NCBI GenBank assembly: GCA_024529925.1
Contig: JAFEUB010001061.1
Location: 242,001-306,000, forward strand
Length of the DNA: 64,000 bases
Origin: Ophthalmolycus amberensis
Lineage: Eukaryota; Chordata; Actinopteri; Perciformes; Zoarcidae
Reading direction: 5' to 3'
This document shows positions 10,682-23,714 of this stretch, piece by piece (the stretch's first letter is position 1; each line of letters begins with the position of its first letter). A program made the translations under genes and the position numbers. Below the pieces are notes generated by a model. It searched no databases and had not been told where the DNA came from. It saw only the letters and a program-made list of their open reading frames with translations.

Positions 10682-12820
10682 GGATGCACGAACACAATGT
10701 TGCTGTTTTTAGATGTTAGAGTTTTACATTCGCTGGACGAATAGACTGTTTTGTTTTCTTTTTGTCTCACATCCTGAGGAAAAAGGGAGCGGACAATTTG
10801 CCTGCAGAAGTGAAGAATGGATTCTTCAGTGTAAAAGGACACTCCTCTTTCCCATCCAAGTCGATTCATGCCGGTTGCAAGGACGGAGAATTCCCTTAAC
10901 GAGCCGAAGAAATTCACTGCTACCAAGAGAATTCATTGCGTAACGCTTTGAGCCCGCTACTCGAAGGACCCACCGATTCATTCAGAAATCATCTCTTAGT
11001 AAAGCGTACTCAAGCTGTCTGGGCTTTAGTTAGGTCATTGTGTCTATTATCTTGTTTGTGTTGCTTAAGTTTCTGTGTCATTTTTATAACGTGGTGTATG
11101 CTCAATAATTGCCGAGATTAACGACCGAGATCGTTAATGCTGTGTATTTCATACTGCTGCAATCGCGTTGAGATGATTCACCCCTAGCGGAGGCGGAAGT
11201 TGTTTCTGATCAGTTCAAAGGTCAGAACCACGGCTGTGCAAATCAAAGAGTCATCAGTCGTGTTTCTGTAGATGAGAGAACAATCTTCCGTACTCCACAG
11301 CGGCGGAAAGGATCTTATTTTGTTTTTGGAGGATTTATTTTGTTTGGTTTCTCGCTTCTTTTACTAACCGTGAACGGTGAGTTAACTGCTTCAGACACGT
11401 GCAGATAACCAGACCTTTATATTCGCCATTTTAGAGTCTCGCGACATCATACGTCTCTCCCCCACACACGCACTACATGCATACACACACACACAATCTC
11501 CCTCTTACCACAGCTTGTTGATTTTAGATAGCTTGCTCATAGATGTATAGTTTTGTTGTTAGTTTTAGATATTAGTTGATAAGATCATTATTATTGGAAC
11601 TTAATAAACTGTGTTATACTTTAAAGAGCAGCTGTCTGTGATTACTTTGTGCATGTGTTCTGTGATAATAGCTGGATAAGTGGCCCGTGCTCGTACTCTG
11701 AATGTGGAATAGTACTTTGACTATTGACATTGTGAGTGAATACTAATTATGAGACTTGGTTTATAGTTTGGTTATTGGTGCCTGTTCTGTTTGTTGTTAT
11801 TGACAATTGTTAATAATCTTACTGACATGAATAATTATATTGATCAATAATTTAGTTTTCATACGTGCTGATAACTCAAACACGCTCCTTTTCGTTCTCA
11901 ACAAGGGCCCTTTGTGAATGTGTCTTTCACCAACATTTGTGAGTGTTATTTGGCCATATGGAGGTCCTAGGTCATAAAGAGTCCTATGATACCCGTATTT
12001 TCACTCAAGCTCTAAAAGTAGAGCGGAGATACTGGTGTCATACAGACTCTGAAAGACACTAATGTCGGCAGAGAAAGCCGACATCCGCGAGGGGCTTCAG
12101 AAGTAAAGTACTTAATTTGTGGTTCAAGATGATGATTGTAATTAACATCTCCGTCCAGAAAAAACAAATTGAACAACGAATAGTTGACAAACAGCTTTAT
12201 GATACCAGTTATCCAATGATATGCTTAGTGAGGCCAGACAGCCCGAAGAGAACCAGACTGAGATGAACTCGCTTCACGATCCAGGCCCCTGTTATGTCTG
12301 CATCGAAAGATCCAAGCAGGAGACACACAGATCCAACACGCAGGCAGAAGACGCAAGCTCAAACCTACAGCAAGAGAGACATTCTCTGCTACAACAATAA
12401 CAATTCTCAAGGGAGTTTGCACTTTTCATTTGCTCAGCTGCTGGAGTGCTCTGTATTTATTCACCTCAAGCAACCAATGCACCATCAGTACAGCTGTTTA
12501 CTGCAGTGGAGGATAGCTATATTTGAGTTAATATGGCCCTGGAACATTGAGGCTTATTTGGTGACCATTACACTGGGTTTAAGAGGCTAGTGGGATGTGT
12601 TCATTTAGAGTTAATGAGCTAGAGACCCAGTGTAATTATACAATACGGTTGTAGACTAACTGTTGTTGAAAAACAGGTTGGGTATTAATGCATGCCAGAT
12701 AATGAGTATCCATTACCTGGTGCTTGTTGTTATAATCATTATACAATATTAGGTAAAGTTTCTCGATTGCTTTACCAACACATTGTCACTCCAAACTCGT
12801 CAACTGCCAACGTTTGGTCA
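10682..12820. other. Intergenic, nothing recognised
   Basis: No coding exon or known repeat could be supported. It holds a short CA-rich stretch near 11480-11500. The short ORFs here are uninterrupted by chance only. Confidence 0.6.
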
Positions 12821-12823
12821 GTG

Positions 12824-13350
12824 GCCCAAAGGCTACATCCACACCACCACGTTTTCATTATAAAATGGCAACTTTTGCTATGTCTATACCGAACCTCCAC
12901 ACTAACCCCGCGTTTAAGAACCCCTAAAACGTGGACCTTTGAAACCGCTGATGAAGCAGTTTTAGTCAGGATGAACAGAAACAAAGACCTTTTGAAAGCG
13001 ATGACTCAGACACCCACATTCTTTGTGTTTGTTTTTTAACAGTCATGACGTGTCCTTCCCTGATTCGTCATGCCACTAACACGTGATCCTTTCATGGAAG
13101 AAAACAAATGACATCAGCCTCGACCACCAGTGGTTCCATTTCAACATGGATAACGGGTGACGTTGCTGACCTTGTTGGCAATGGTAGGTAGGTAGGCGGT
13201 AGTCAAGCTAATTTTCGAGCACTTTGCAACAATCCCATGTCCAGCGGCGTTATCAGCCCTGGTCATGTGATAAGCGTTTTCAGGGCGTTGAAATATGGAC
13301 AGAGACTATTTCTGCAACGGCACTAAAATGCTAGTGTGGATGGAGAGTGT
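12824..13350. mobile_element. Non-autonomous DNA transposon, family X copy 1
   Basis: The left part contains GGCTACATCCACACCACCAC and the right part GCTAGTGTGGATGGAGAG, inverted versions of the same GTGTGGATG terminus. Inside, the segment with CTGATTCGTCATGCCACTAACACGTGATCC matches 42180-42210, and GTTGCTGACCTTGTTG with CCAGCGGCGTTATCA match 28100-28215. The ends have drifted, so boundaries are approximate. hAT-type is the best guess. Confidence 0.45.
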
Positions 13351-13359
13351 TTGGGTTTT

Positions 13360-15300
13360 AAAACGCAACAATACAAACAGTGACCCTCAGGTACCCACCT
13401 AGCATCCTTTTGGACGTGGCAGGGAGCGCGTATCCGCTTCCGCTCATTTCATGCATGGTGTCTTTTCAAAATAAACTTCCTTGTTCACAAGAAGTTAGGT
13501 TTAGGCAACCTGACAAAGATGTCAATGTTTTTTGTTTCGTTTCGCACTGGACACAAACAGCAGCCTCCTGGACGAAAACTTGTTTGTGTTGACTCTGTTG
13601 AAAATGCATTCAGCTCATCAGTCCAGCTGGTGTCATAAAGTGAGACATGCTACATGCTACCCGTCAGTGAAAAAACAAAAGAATGATATTGAATAAGTAT
13701 TGAAAATGATTGCTGCTGCCTGTTTATGCACCAAGACCTGTTATCCCATAAGGCCTGTGAATCCTCTGAAGACAAACACAAAAAGAAATTGTCACAGTTT
13801 CTCTCTTCTCCTCTCTCCTTCCCACTTTCAGAAATAGACTTTGAATAGGAGAGAGAATTGACTACGTCCACGACAAGAGGGAGAGAGAGACGAGTTTTAT
13901 CTCTGACAAAGACATTGCTACTAATTTGCCCAAATAAGCTCCTCGTTCTCAGTCAGTCTCTGGTCTTTTTATTTCAGCGCTCTCGCACACCATCAAAACG
14001 TCCTCTGAAGCACCACAGGGCAAGCTAGCAGCTTTGACGAATAGCTGTCTCTCATGTTGGAGCAGAAACAACACAAAGGGCTTGAGCGCCATCCGCAACA
14101 AGCCTGTGTGTGTGTGTGTGTGTGTGTGCACTGGCCTACCTATCCAACAGTGGGCTTATGCGTCGTTACACAGCCACTAACAGGGGACGGGTTTGCAAAC
14201 GGGTCATTTGGGAGGACCCCTGATGGTCATGCCTTAAATCAAGCTAAAATCATGTCCAAAACCCTCTGGTATATTTTTTTTAATTTTAGCCAAGTGGGGA
14301 CTTGAACATGTGATTGTTAAAGTCCATGTCCAGCACTGATCCTGCAGGCTGGAGCCGGGATTTTAACGACTCATTCACACACGTCGTTTGAAACACTCCA
14401 TTGTGTGAATGGCTTGCAGCCTGTAGGGGGGCTAACAGCCCACTTAGTGAAGAGACCAGTCTCTTGAAAGATGTTTTATTTTATGTTTGTTTAGCAAAAT
14501 AGTAACAAAATATTCAACTTTTGTGGATATCTTAAGTTTTAGTTTTGGCACTGTATTAATTGAAATGGCTACCCAGAAGAATGGAAGGAAATAAAAAAAC
14601 CAGGCTTAAATTGAAAATAAAATACTTAATTACTAAAATACTTAAGATTCTTTCTTTTCAGTTTTAGTTCACTAAAAACTGATTCGTCATCATCCTTTCC
14701 AAAATACTTGTCTGACCGGTTTGCACAAGCACGGGATGTAAATCAATTTTTCAATATACTAGTGTGCTCAGTCTGCACTTATGGAAATGCATGGCCTTTC
14801 TGCCATAAGGCCATATCCTGCATAGCATGGAGCGACATCCAGGAGGTATTGTGAAAACACGACTGAGTTTTTTTATTCCTTTCCTACATTGAAGTCATGA
14901 TTTTGTTCTCATTAATACAATATGTGTCACATATAGTTAAGTATTTATTGGTGAAAAGAGAATGCATATTTGAGGGCTGTCAAATGTTGCAGCATTGTCA
15001 AAATCAGAATCAGCATCAGCTTTAATGGTCAAGTAACTGCACTCAATGGACATGCACAGAAATACACATACGGTTAATAACCTCTTATCACTCCTGTAAA
15101 ATTAGCCTAAAACGCCTATCCAAGGCGTACCCAAAGTAAACTGACAACTCTTATTGAACCATTGGGAGTACATGTATGGTTTAGTCTCTATTGAAAGGTA
15201 ACACTCTGAAGTTTCTTCACAACCAGTCAGAATCACTTGTAAGTGATACTAGCATTGAGCTAATGAAGCTACAACACACCGAAACAGAAGGTTTTTATTT
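13360..15300. other. Intergenic, simple repeats and a fish repeat fragment
   Basis: A (TG)n tract occurs at 14104-14129. A common fish repeat fragment (TCAGAATCAGCATCAGCTTT) starts near 15004. No exon could be supported. Confidence 0.5.
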
Positions 15301-15306
15301 CCACTA

Positions 15307-15394
15307 ATTCAGTTGATTTGTGTGTTATTTTGAATGGGAAAATATATATGTATATATATTTTCCCATTCAAAATAACACACAAATCAACTGAAT
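15307..15394. repeat. 88-bp perfect palindrome
   Basis: Two 43-bp arms (15307-15349 and 15352-15394) are exact reverse complements separated by two bases (GT). The arm begins ATTCAGTTGATTTGTGTG and ends AAAATATATAT at the centre. It lies just beyond the 3' end of the piggyBac gene, whose minus-strand poly(A) signal (TTTATT at 15407) is 13 bases away. Confidence 0.97.
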
Positions 15395-15535
15395 CCAAAT
15401 CAAACATTTATTTTTACTGTAAACATTTGAAACTGTAAAAACCAAAAAACCACACAAAAAAACAAAACAATTTACACGATACTGAGCCGTCAATGCACTC
15501 TAGTATCCCTGAAGGTCTGGGGGGGGGGGGGGGGG

Positions 15536-17626
15536 TTATTGCCTACTGTGCCACAGGTAGAAGCAGTTATTTTTGGAGTTGAGGCAGAGGGGAACATCAC
15601 ACCTCATGCAATAAGTAGATGTCTTCACCCTCGGCATTCCATGTTCAGTGCACCTCTTGCAATGTTTCCTGTGCCCTGTTTCGAAAAACATGGGCATGCA
15701 GGTGGTCGGGGGTGGGGGGGGGCTGCTGAGCCTTTGGCAAACTCCAGCATCTCCTTGGCCAACTGCTCCCTGAAGGCCTTGTGGGTGAGGGGCTTTGTCT
15801 GGGTGGGGTCCTGCCTCAACTTGAACAGCTCCTTGTGTAAGAGGTAGCTGTTCACAGCAGCGATGTCCACAAAGTGGTAAAAAAAAAGTCTTGTACCACT
15901 TCATGGTCTTGCGGCGGACGGTGTACGATCCGATTAGGGAATCGGACAAATCCACCCCCCCCCATGCTGTCCGGAACTGGTATTGATTTGTGCTGCCACA
16001 CCCCAGCCGTCTTCACCTTTCTCTTCACCGTCTGTCCACTATAGGCCTGATGAACTGTGGAACACATCGTGACCTCTCTCGTGTCCATCCACTTCACGAA
16101 GAGGAGTTTGCCACTCTGGAGCCATCGCATGTCTCCCCTCACAGCCTTTTTGGGCAGGTTGTTGGTCTGGGTCTTAGGGAAGCCAATACGATTTCTCCTG
16201 ATGGTTCCACAACAGCCGATGTTCTTTTTGGACAGATCGGTGAAGAGAGCAGGGCTCGTGTAGAAGTTGTCTGTGTACAAATGGTAGCCTTTACCGAGGA
16301 GAGGAAATGGCAAAAGGTCCATCACTGCTGAGTAACTCAGCCCGTGGCCTGTGGTGGACACACTTTTTTCCTGGTACACAAAGAAATTCCAGGTGTAGCC
16401 TATCGATGAGTCAGCCAGCACGTACAGTTTGTAACCCCACTTTATGGGCTTGTCCTTCATATATTGTTTCATACTGATGCGGGCTTTGCTGGCAACCATC
16501 CGCTCATCAATACACATTCTGGTGCGGCTGGAAATGTGCTTTGCAGGCAGTCACCATGTCCGTGTACAGCGGCTTTATCTTGAACAGGCGGTCATACTCG
16601 GCAGTGTTCCTATTGTTCTCGTTCTCCTCGTCCTCTTCTGGGTTGCTGAGGTGAAGGGACCACAAAATGGTGTTAAAGCGGTTCCTCGTCATGCTGTCAC
16701 CGGGGAACTGAAAGTTGTATGGCCAGCTCTTCCTCCAGTAGTCAGACCTGTTGTGGACTGTCACAAGGCCAGTGACTATGATAATGGAGAGGAATACGTA
16801 AAAGTCCTCCACTGTGAGCACAGCCCATTGGAACTTCATCCCAGCTAGTTTCCGTTTGGCAGTGTTGGCATTCGTGTTGTCAATGATTTTTCGGACAACA
16901 GATAACGAAAAAAAAAGCTGGAAGAGGCCAAGGGGCGACCATGGTGTGGTGGTGTCAAATGTGGGTCCTGGTGTCCTGGCTGGCATGAACCTGAGAGGGT
17001 CTGGTTGGATGCACTCCTCCTCTCTGTTGTGCCACCTGTCGTCGTCCTCGTCCTCGTCGTCCTGAACTTGGTTTTCCATGCTTGGATGCTGGAGCAGAAG
17101 CTCCCAGAGAGGCGCGCCGTCTCTTCTGTTGAGCCATGGGGGGGAGGTGATGCGGCTGGCTGTGGACGTCCTGGAGCCGATCGTTGAGCTTTCTTTTGTC
17201 CTGGAGCCGATCGTTGAGCCGTCTTTTGTCCTCGTCGTGCTGGCTGTGAGGAACTTGAAGTGCCTGGCGCACTGGCATGGGGGGGCTCGTATTCCTCATC
17301 ACTGTAAACCAGAATATGGAAGAAAAATAAATATGTGCATTCAGTAGGTTGGTTCTGAAATTGTAATACATGTAAGCACTCACGCACACACAAACAGAAA
17401 AAGCACAGAGTATGAAAGTATGCACCATGTGGTTATGAAATGGTAATACATGTAAGCACACACTTTGCTAGGCCTATGTACTTTTATTGTTTGTGTCTGT
17501 CTTTTTATGCATTTGTCTCGATGGACCCCCCCCCCCCCTCCGAGTCTGAAGTAAAGTCTATCCATCTATCTATGAACAAAAACACGTCATTTGAGCACAC
17601 ACAGACGCACACACTCAAACAGTACA

Positions 17627-17658
<32 letters not shown>

Positions 17659-17979
17659 AAAAAAGCACATGGTTATGAACAAAAACACGTGGATGCTGGA
17701 GCACACAGACACACTTGTATACTCTCACACACACACGCCAGGATTTTGGCCTGAGAAATCTAGATAGATAGAAAATTCGACACCAATAAATCGACCAATA
17801 AATATAACATTTACAAGACAATCATACCTTTCTTCTGATGATGACGACGACACAACACGATAATCAGATTCGCTGCTGCTGCTCTGCGGATTTTCGGGAT
17901 GAATTAAATCTTCCCCATCCGAGGACTCGACACAGAATTGCACGGCTTCCTGCAGGTTGTAAGTCTTCTGTTTCGACAT
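15536..17979 (-). pseudogene. piggyBac transposase (PGBD4-like) with frameshifts
   Basis: The start exon is 17979-17828 (MSKQKTYNLQEAVQF, acidic Ser-rich) with donor AAAG|GTATG; the next exon begins at 17301 after TTTACAG and joins in phase (phase 2). The body has the acidic MENQVQDDEDEDDDRW segment (from 17079) and the DDE_Tnp_1_7 core: CIDERMVASKAR, YTDNFYTSP and VDLSDSLIG contain the three expected catalytic Asp. The C-terminus (to 15536) is a Cys/His-rich CRD (HCKRC, YCMRCDVPLC), which binds the transposon end in this family. Frames change at about 17130, 16520, 15955 (run of C), 15880 (run of A) and 15715 (run of G). Three of the five lie in homopolymers, so some may be sequencing errors. 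The short intron contains CA repeats. I could not identify the TTAA-flanked ends with confidence. Confidence 0.88.
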
Positions 17980-18074
17980 CTTACTAATTACCGGGAATCC
18001 TAAAAATGATATATAGAAAAACTCTAGAATATTTCTTTCTGTGAGGTGAAGAGAGTGCTAGTCTTGGAACTTAC

Positions 18075-21000
18075 ATGTGAAAGCCTGAAGGCATTCCTCA
18101 AGGGTAGGACGTTCTTCAAACGATCTACTTAGCATTCTGGTAATAATGTCTTTCTGGCTCATCCATCTGTCTTCACATTGAAGAGTGAAGTTGCCTGATC
18201 TAACATTTTGAGATAGCCCAAATGGATCCTTGGAGTAGGGTGTCGTTGTTTGATTGGGATGTAATGCACCAAGCACCCTGCTACCTAAAATGTCCACTAA
18301 ATGTTAACAGGACAGCTCTTGTACAATACAATTGCACAGAATGAATAATACTTTAAAAAAATGTAACAAGTTGCTCTGAATATCGACCTTATTGAAAGTT
18401 TTACATGGCAATGAATACTAATTATCTATTCTTTTTGAGAAAACCTTTTGAAATCAACCACCTATGCTCATGGACCACAATACCATCCTCGTGCACAACA
18501 TAATTAATCATTTTTAAGCTCTACTTACTTCCGGGACTCAATCGCAGATAAGACACAAGAGACGAGGTGAAGTTCAAACTCAGGAATCTTTACTTGAAAA
18601 AAGGTCAAAAACAAACTTAAAGTGACTCCAACGGAGCGGGCAAACGTATCCAAAAACAAAAGAAGGGCAAAGGTACAAAACAGAAGGGAACTCTGGAACA
18701 CCGAGCAAACACGAGGAAGGCACAGAACGAACAAACAAGGACGATCTGACAACCAGAATAGGGAAAGCAGGGGAGTATATGTGTGTGGGGTGATGAGGAG
18801 ATTGAAGGGAGCTGGGTGGACACGGCAGGTGAGTAGGATGAGTGTAATCAGGGGAAGCACACACACACAGACACATGAGGAAGCTAACGGGATGTTACAC
18901 CAAATTCTGCGATAAACAGTTTATTGTTGATATCTGTAGACAAGAAAAAATGGTTGTTAATCATATGGAATTTAAAACAACATCCACCCAATTACAATAT
19001 AGTATCATCAAAATTCTTATCACAGGATGGTTCATAGATGGAAATTATTTTACCCAACAAAATATTTTCTATTCTGTGCAAAATGCCATGTGAGTGGAGT
19101 TCCTGAAGTCCCAGCAATAACTCCTGGCATATCCCCAGTCTTCGATGCTCGGTCAGGCTTTGCCTCTCAGGAAAATCCTTGTTTTCAATCAGCTCCTTCA
19201 GACTGTATTCACAGAGAGGGGTGACGAAATAGGCAAAGTAATTGTCTTCCAACACAGCAATGGGTTGCAAAAGATGTTCTGCATGTACATTTTCTGAACA
19301 CAGGAAATGAGCCATGTCCAATTAGTTTTTGCAAACATGTTTGGGAACTCGTTTTACTGCCACGGGGCAGTTGTGAAAGACTCCTGGGAAAATCTCAGCA
19401 GCATTGCATCCATTTGCAATCGTCATTGTTGTGTTGACAACAAGGTCATCAATTTTCATCGTCCCAGGTTTGGAGGCAAGATTTTCCAATGCAGTCTTCC
19501 ATCGAGATTCCTTTAAAAAAAAAAAATAGCATAAAACCCCAATAAGATTATGCCAATACAGTATAAAACATACAAAACAAAATAAATTGTATCGAAAACA
19601 ATCAAATTTCTTCAGTGAATACAGGTGAAGAAAGACACCCCATATGTCTTTACTTTCTCTTCCGTGTGCTCATCACAGCAGGAAGCAATGGTTTCCTAAA
19701 ACAGATGACATTTAGAATATGAAATTGATCATTTTAAGTAAGACAGTTTTAATCGTTTACATTTTTTTGACAGTTTTAATCATCCTCCACACCCATTTTT
19801 TATGCTGCACCATATACGGTTCACTTTACATTTACGGTTTCAACCATATGCTTCAAAGGAATTCATGCCAGTTTGCAAAGCATATTCACACTATTAATAA
19901 GGGTGAAAGAAGTCCTCACCACTTAGTTCAATGATGAAATCCCTCAGTGGCATGTAACAAAATGTGAAAATATGAATACATGTCTCCATTGGCAGTTAGG
20001 GTCTCCGTAGTCATAGACGATTTCTTCTCCTGCCTTTATTTGTGTGATAGCAAATGTACACAGATGTGGGGTTTGCTGTTCATCCAGTATCTGTTGGTCA
20101 CATAAGCACGGAAATCTGAACTACAGTCAGTTTAACGTCAAATAATATTATGTTTAGGAGTATATGTCTATACGGTATGATTAAAACAGATGATAAAAAA
20201 CAAAACAAAGACAGGGTAACTTCACTGCATTACTTACTATTTTAATTTTGCTGTTTGGCTTGATGTGATCATCATTGATGAATCTTCCAAGTCTCGCTGT
20301 GTTCTTACTGCCATCAACACTGCATAGTGAAATGATTTTTATTACAGTTTAGAAATAATATTAAATGAAGTTGAAGTATATATAGTTAGAACATTCAAGC
20401 AATTGTACTTGCCAGAAAGTCTGTCCCCGAAAGGAGTAGAAATACAGAAATGCTGCATCTGCATGAGAGTACTCTTTGAACAGGGCTCTCCTTCCAGACC
20501 AGTGATGTGTATTCCAACATACTCGAGCAAGAATTCTCCCTGCTCAATGGTTTCGGTGGCAATTACCCCATAACCTGGTTAATACATTATGAAAGGGAAT
20601 TCATTCATTCATTATATTATATTCAGTGTGATACAAGTTTAATAAATGTCACCACATACCATGAACAACCAACACTAATAATCTCAGCAATTATAACACT
20701 TGATGAAGATATGCATTGTTACTTTAAGGGTTTGGATTAAGAAAAGGCTTGTTTGAAAACGATTACTGTATCTAAATCTATAGAATTAAACATCATAAGT
20801 CTGTACACGATGTATTATGGCAGAGAGTATTCATCATGTAAAACTTTCTTGCTGAGTCACATGAGAAGGTCAATCTCTAAACACAACAACAGCCTAAGCT
20901 TAGCTGAACATAAAGAGTGGAAGCATGTGGAAACAGCTAACCTGGCTCTGTCCACAGTTATAAAACACCTCGGACACCAGAGCCATCATGCTTTTTGGTT

Positions 21001-21424
21001 TTGTTTTACGTCATCAGCCTGCTGGCTTTGTTTTAGTCTACAAATATGAGAGTGGAATTGGTTTTCATATCTAACCCCTGACAAGAATGCTAATAGGTGC
21101 ATTTTCCACAGTGTCAAACTGTGTCTTTAAAATATTGTTGGGCTGCACCTTTCATGGCAACATGTAACAGTTATACATAAAATACAGTGCAGAGACTATC
21201 AATACATAATTTCCTGCCTTATAATTTACTGGCAACTCAATTGAGTCTCTTGAATGAAATGTTGTACCAATGTACATACAGTATTGAACAGATAATCTTA
21301 TATTCTAATCATATAACATACCTTTCTTATCACTGATGAATTTTTTCTGAATTGTGACTTTATCTTCCCCAGAAGCAATGAAGTACAAGGCTTCTTTTTC
21401 AGGAAAAACTCTTCTGGGTCTCAT
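18075..21424 (-). CDS. SET-domain/protein-kinase fusion gene, probably degenerate
   Basis: Seven exons are visible on the minus strand: 21424-21322 (ATG, MRPRRVFPEKEALYF), 20574-20409, 20319-20238, 20090-19980, 19695-19654, 19510-19054 and 18284-18075. Phases at the first five junctions are 1, 2, 0, 0, 0 and all match, with canonical GT/AG sites. Exons 1-4 encode a SET methyltransferase domain like KMT5A: GYGVIATETIEQGEFLLEY, then RLGRFINDDH, then GEEIVYDYGD near its end. Exons 5-7 encode a Ser/Thr kinase: VAVKRVPKH (lysine of the N-lobe), LEDNYFAYFVTPLCEYSLK, HGILHR, and the C-lobe end MLSRSFEERPTLEECL. Defects: an in-frame TAA at 19324-19322 and a catalytic loop reading HGILHRIENILLG, lacking the HRDxKPEN Asp and Lys. 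The exon(s) with DFG and APE are not found; a repeat occupies 18540-18890. The 3' end is not found. SET would methylate lysine and the kinase may be dead. Confidence 0.7.
18540..18890. repeat. Teleost interspersed repeat inside the SET-kinase gene
   Basis: The block containing AGGAATCTTTACTTG, GGACGATCTGACAACCAGAA, GGGGAGTATATGTGTGTGG and ends in GGGGAAGCACACACACA resembles a widely dispersed fish repeat. It lies in the interval where the kinase activation-loop exon should be. Confidence 0.45.
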
Positions 21425-21759
21425 TTTTCTGTGAAACATTTAAGAATATATTGCACATGATACACTTTCTTGACCTATAATAAATGTATTAAAAGGTAAG
21501 GTACACACACGTATGTGTGTGTGTGCCTCGTCCATCTGTATAAGAGTCTACATCGATGCCAGGGGAAAAACATTAGAATTTAAAAAAGGAGCAAATCTCC
21601 TACGCTCATTTAAATTCCCAAAGAGCTCTACTCTCCTTCCCATCTGGCCTTTCTGATCCAATAGTTCAGCCAGATCCTCCATCCACATTCCTCTGAATCA
21701 CAGATTGAGAGGGGGAAATAGAGATAAAGGGAATTGATCATTATGCTGGTTTTTAATCT

Positions 21760-22500
21760 TTTTAAAACAGTCTCACGTCTAAGGTCACAAGTCCAAGTCA
21801 CTTCTCAAGTCTTTGAGCTAGAGTCCAAGTATTTAGTCACAAGTGCATGTACATGCTGCCCACAAATTTCACTACTTTTGTCTTAATTAGTTTTGTCTTT
21901 TCGTCTCTATTTCTGGATTACTTGACATATGACACAATACACTCATCAACAACGGTGAAGGATGCGTTAGCTTAAGCATAAAGTTAAGACTGTTTACGAG
22001 TCCTAATCCCGAGTGAGAGTCGTTTGAGGATGAGTCTAAGTCAAGACGAAGTCAAGTCTAAAATCAATGTGTGTGTGTTACAGGTACCAGGATTGGTACC
22101 AAATAGCCAGATGATAAGCTTCTGTAAACAGGACACACAAATGACACAGGGCAATTTGCACGTCTGTTCATCTCGCCTGCTCGTCAGAATGAGGAAAACA
22201 GCATCGCGCTGTTGTAGTCTAAATCTACTGTCGTAAAGCCTGCCCAAATCAAAGCAAAAAGCACCACCCTGCCCCCTGCTGGCCACAGGGTGGAATGCAC
22301 ACTCCATACACAGTGAAAGCACGTCAGTCCTTTATAAAATGATTATGTTTCTAGCATATACAATGCTCACTCTAAACCATATTGGCTTTACATAACCCAA
22401 AACACACCAATTCACATGTGAAAGCACATTGGTGGGTGTCACATGTGCGTATTAAGTGCATCTCGAGTCCAAGTTGCGGACTGGAGTCCCGATCTCTGGT
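21760..22500. repeat. AAGTC-rich dispersed element
   Basis: Repeated AAGTC/CAAGTC words (CACAAGTCCAAGTCACTTCTC, GACGAAGTCAAGTCTAAAAT) and an end reading TCGAGTCCAAGTTGCGGACT followed by GGAGTCCCGATCTCTGG match a common fish DNA repeat, likely hAT-derived. The flanking 21425-21760 carries a (GT)n tract and no exon. Confidence 0.4.
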
Positions 22501-23714
22501 AGCCACAGCTTGCTTTGTGCCCTAGCCTCTATTGTTACTATGAAAAACACATCGAAGCTATAATGTGACAAACATACACTGTAGTTCCTCTCAACTTGTC
22601 AATCCAGCAAACACAGCGGTGTAAAAACAAGGAGGTGTATCCCGGCAGCAAGGTAGGAGGAGACGAGGAAAGAAACGTGCATGTTTACCTCCAGAACAGT
22701 GTCGGACTGAAACCCCCTGAATGGGAGCATCCAGTTACAGACAGAAGGAGATATTATTTACTAGAGATTTGTAGCTTTCTTTTCCGGTGCGTTTGTGCTT
22801 AGTTAAAATATGGCATCGAGGTTTTGCACAAAAGAAAGAGGCACAGCGGAAAGCCTGGTGTTTGGTCTCATGCAGGGTGTATTTGAAAGCATTACCATTT
22901 AAAGTGGACGAGGGAATGGAAATGGAGACAATACTCAGGTTGAAACAGTGAGTGAGAGGGCTAGAGAGAGAAAGACTGAACCATACATTGAAAGAAACTA
23001 TAATTCTACCTCACCGTTCATCATCACAACACATGACCAAAGAGGGGTCCAACAACCTGTTAGTGGTTTTAGACCATTCAGTGCTGTGCTGGTGTCCCTT
23101 GTTTAAAGTTCCTGACTTTTAATGGCTCACAGCAGCTCCAGTGCAACAGCAATAATTGAAGCAGTTTCTTGATATGTAGCCTGTGATATTTTTCATCAGA
23201 TTTGTAGTTTTCTTGAATGTATTATTGCAATTACAATCCTGTCATCTGTTCAAGAGGAGAAGACACTTTCTTTTGCACTCCATTCCTTTCTAGAAATGTG
23301 CAACAAGCTCAGCAAGCATAACATAGCTCATCTTTTTTTTTCAACTGTTAAGCAGGCAGTTGATATCTCATCACCATGAGGAGGCTCACCATAAAACTCC
23401 CGTCCCGCAAAACCAGTCTTTAATCAGCACCACGGACAGCAGCACTGCCAGAATGTGTCAACGCTAATTCGAAAGCAGTCAGCAGCCCAAAGTTATCTCA
23501 GACACACTTTACAGGTGTACATCTTCCAACATATTAGAGGTGATTACATTTCTACTGCGTTGATCCCACTCCGTAATAACAAAGAGACACCTGTACTAAC
23601 CCATTAGAAGTTCATCCTCAGCAAAGTCATTAACACTGCTCAGGAAGACTGCACGACACGTTCAAAGCATGAGAGGACCCACTTACAGAAAGTGGCAAAA
23701 AATAATTATCAAAA

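Noticed and set aside
15307..15394. Palindrome as a rho-independent-type terminator
   Set aside because: Eukaryotic context and 43-bp arms do not fit; poly(A) signals end genes here.
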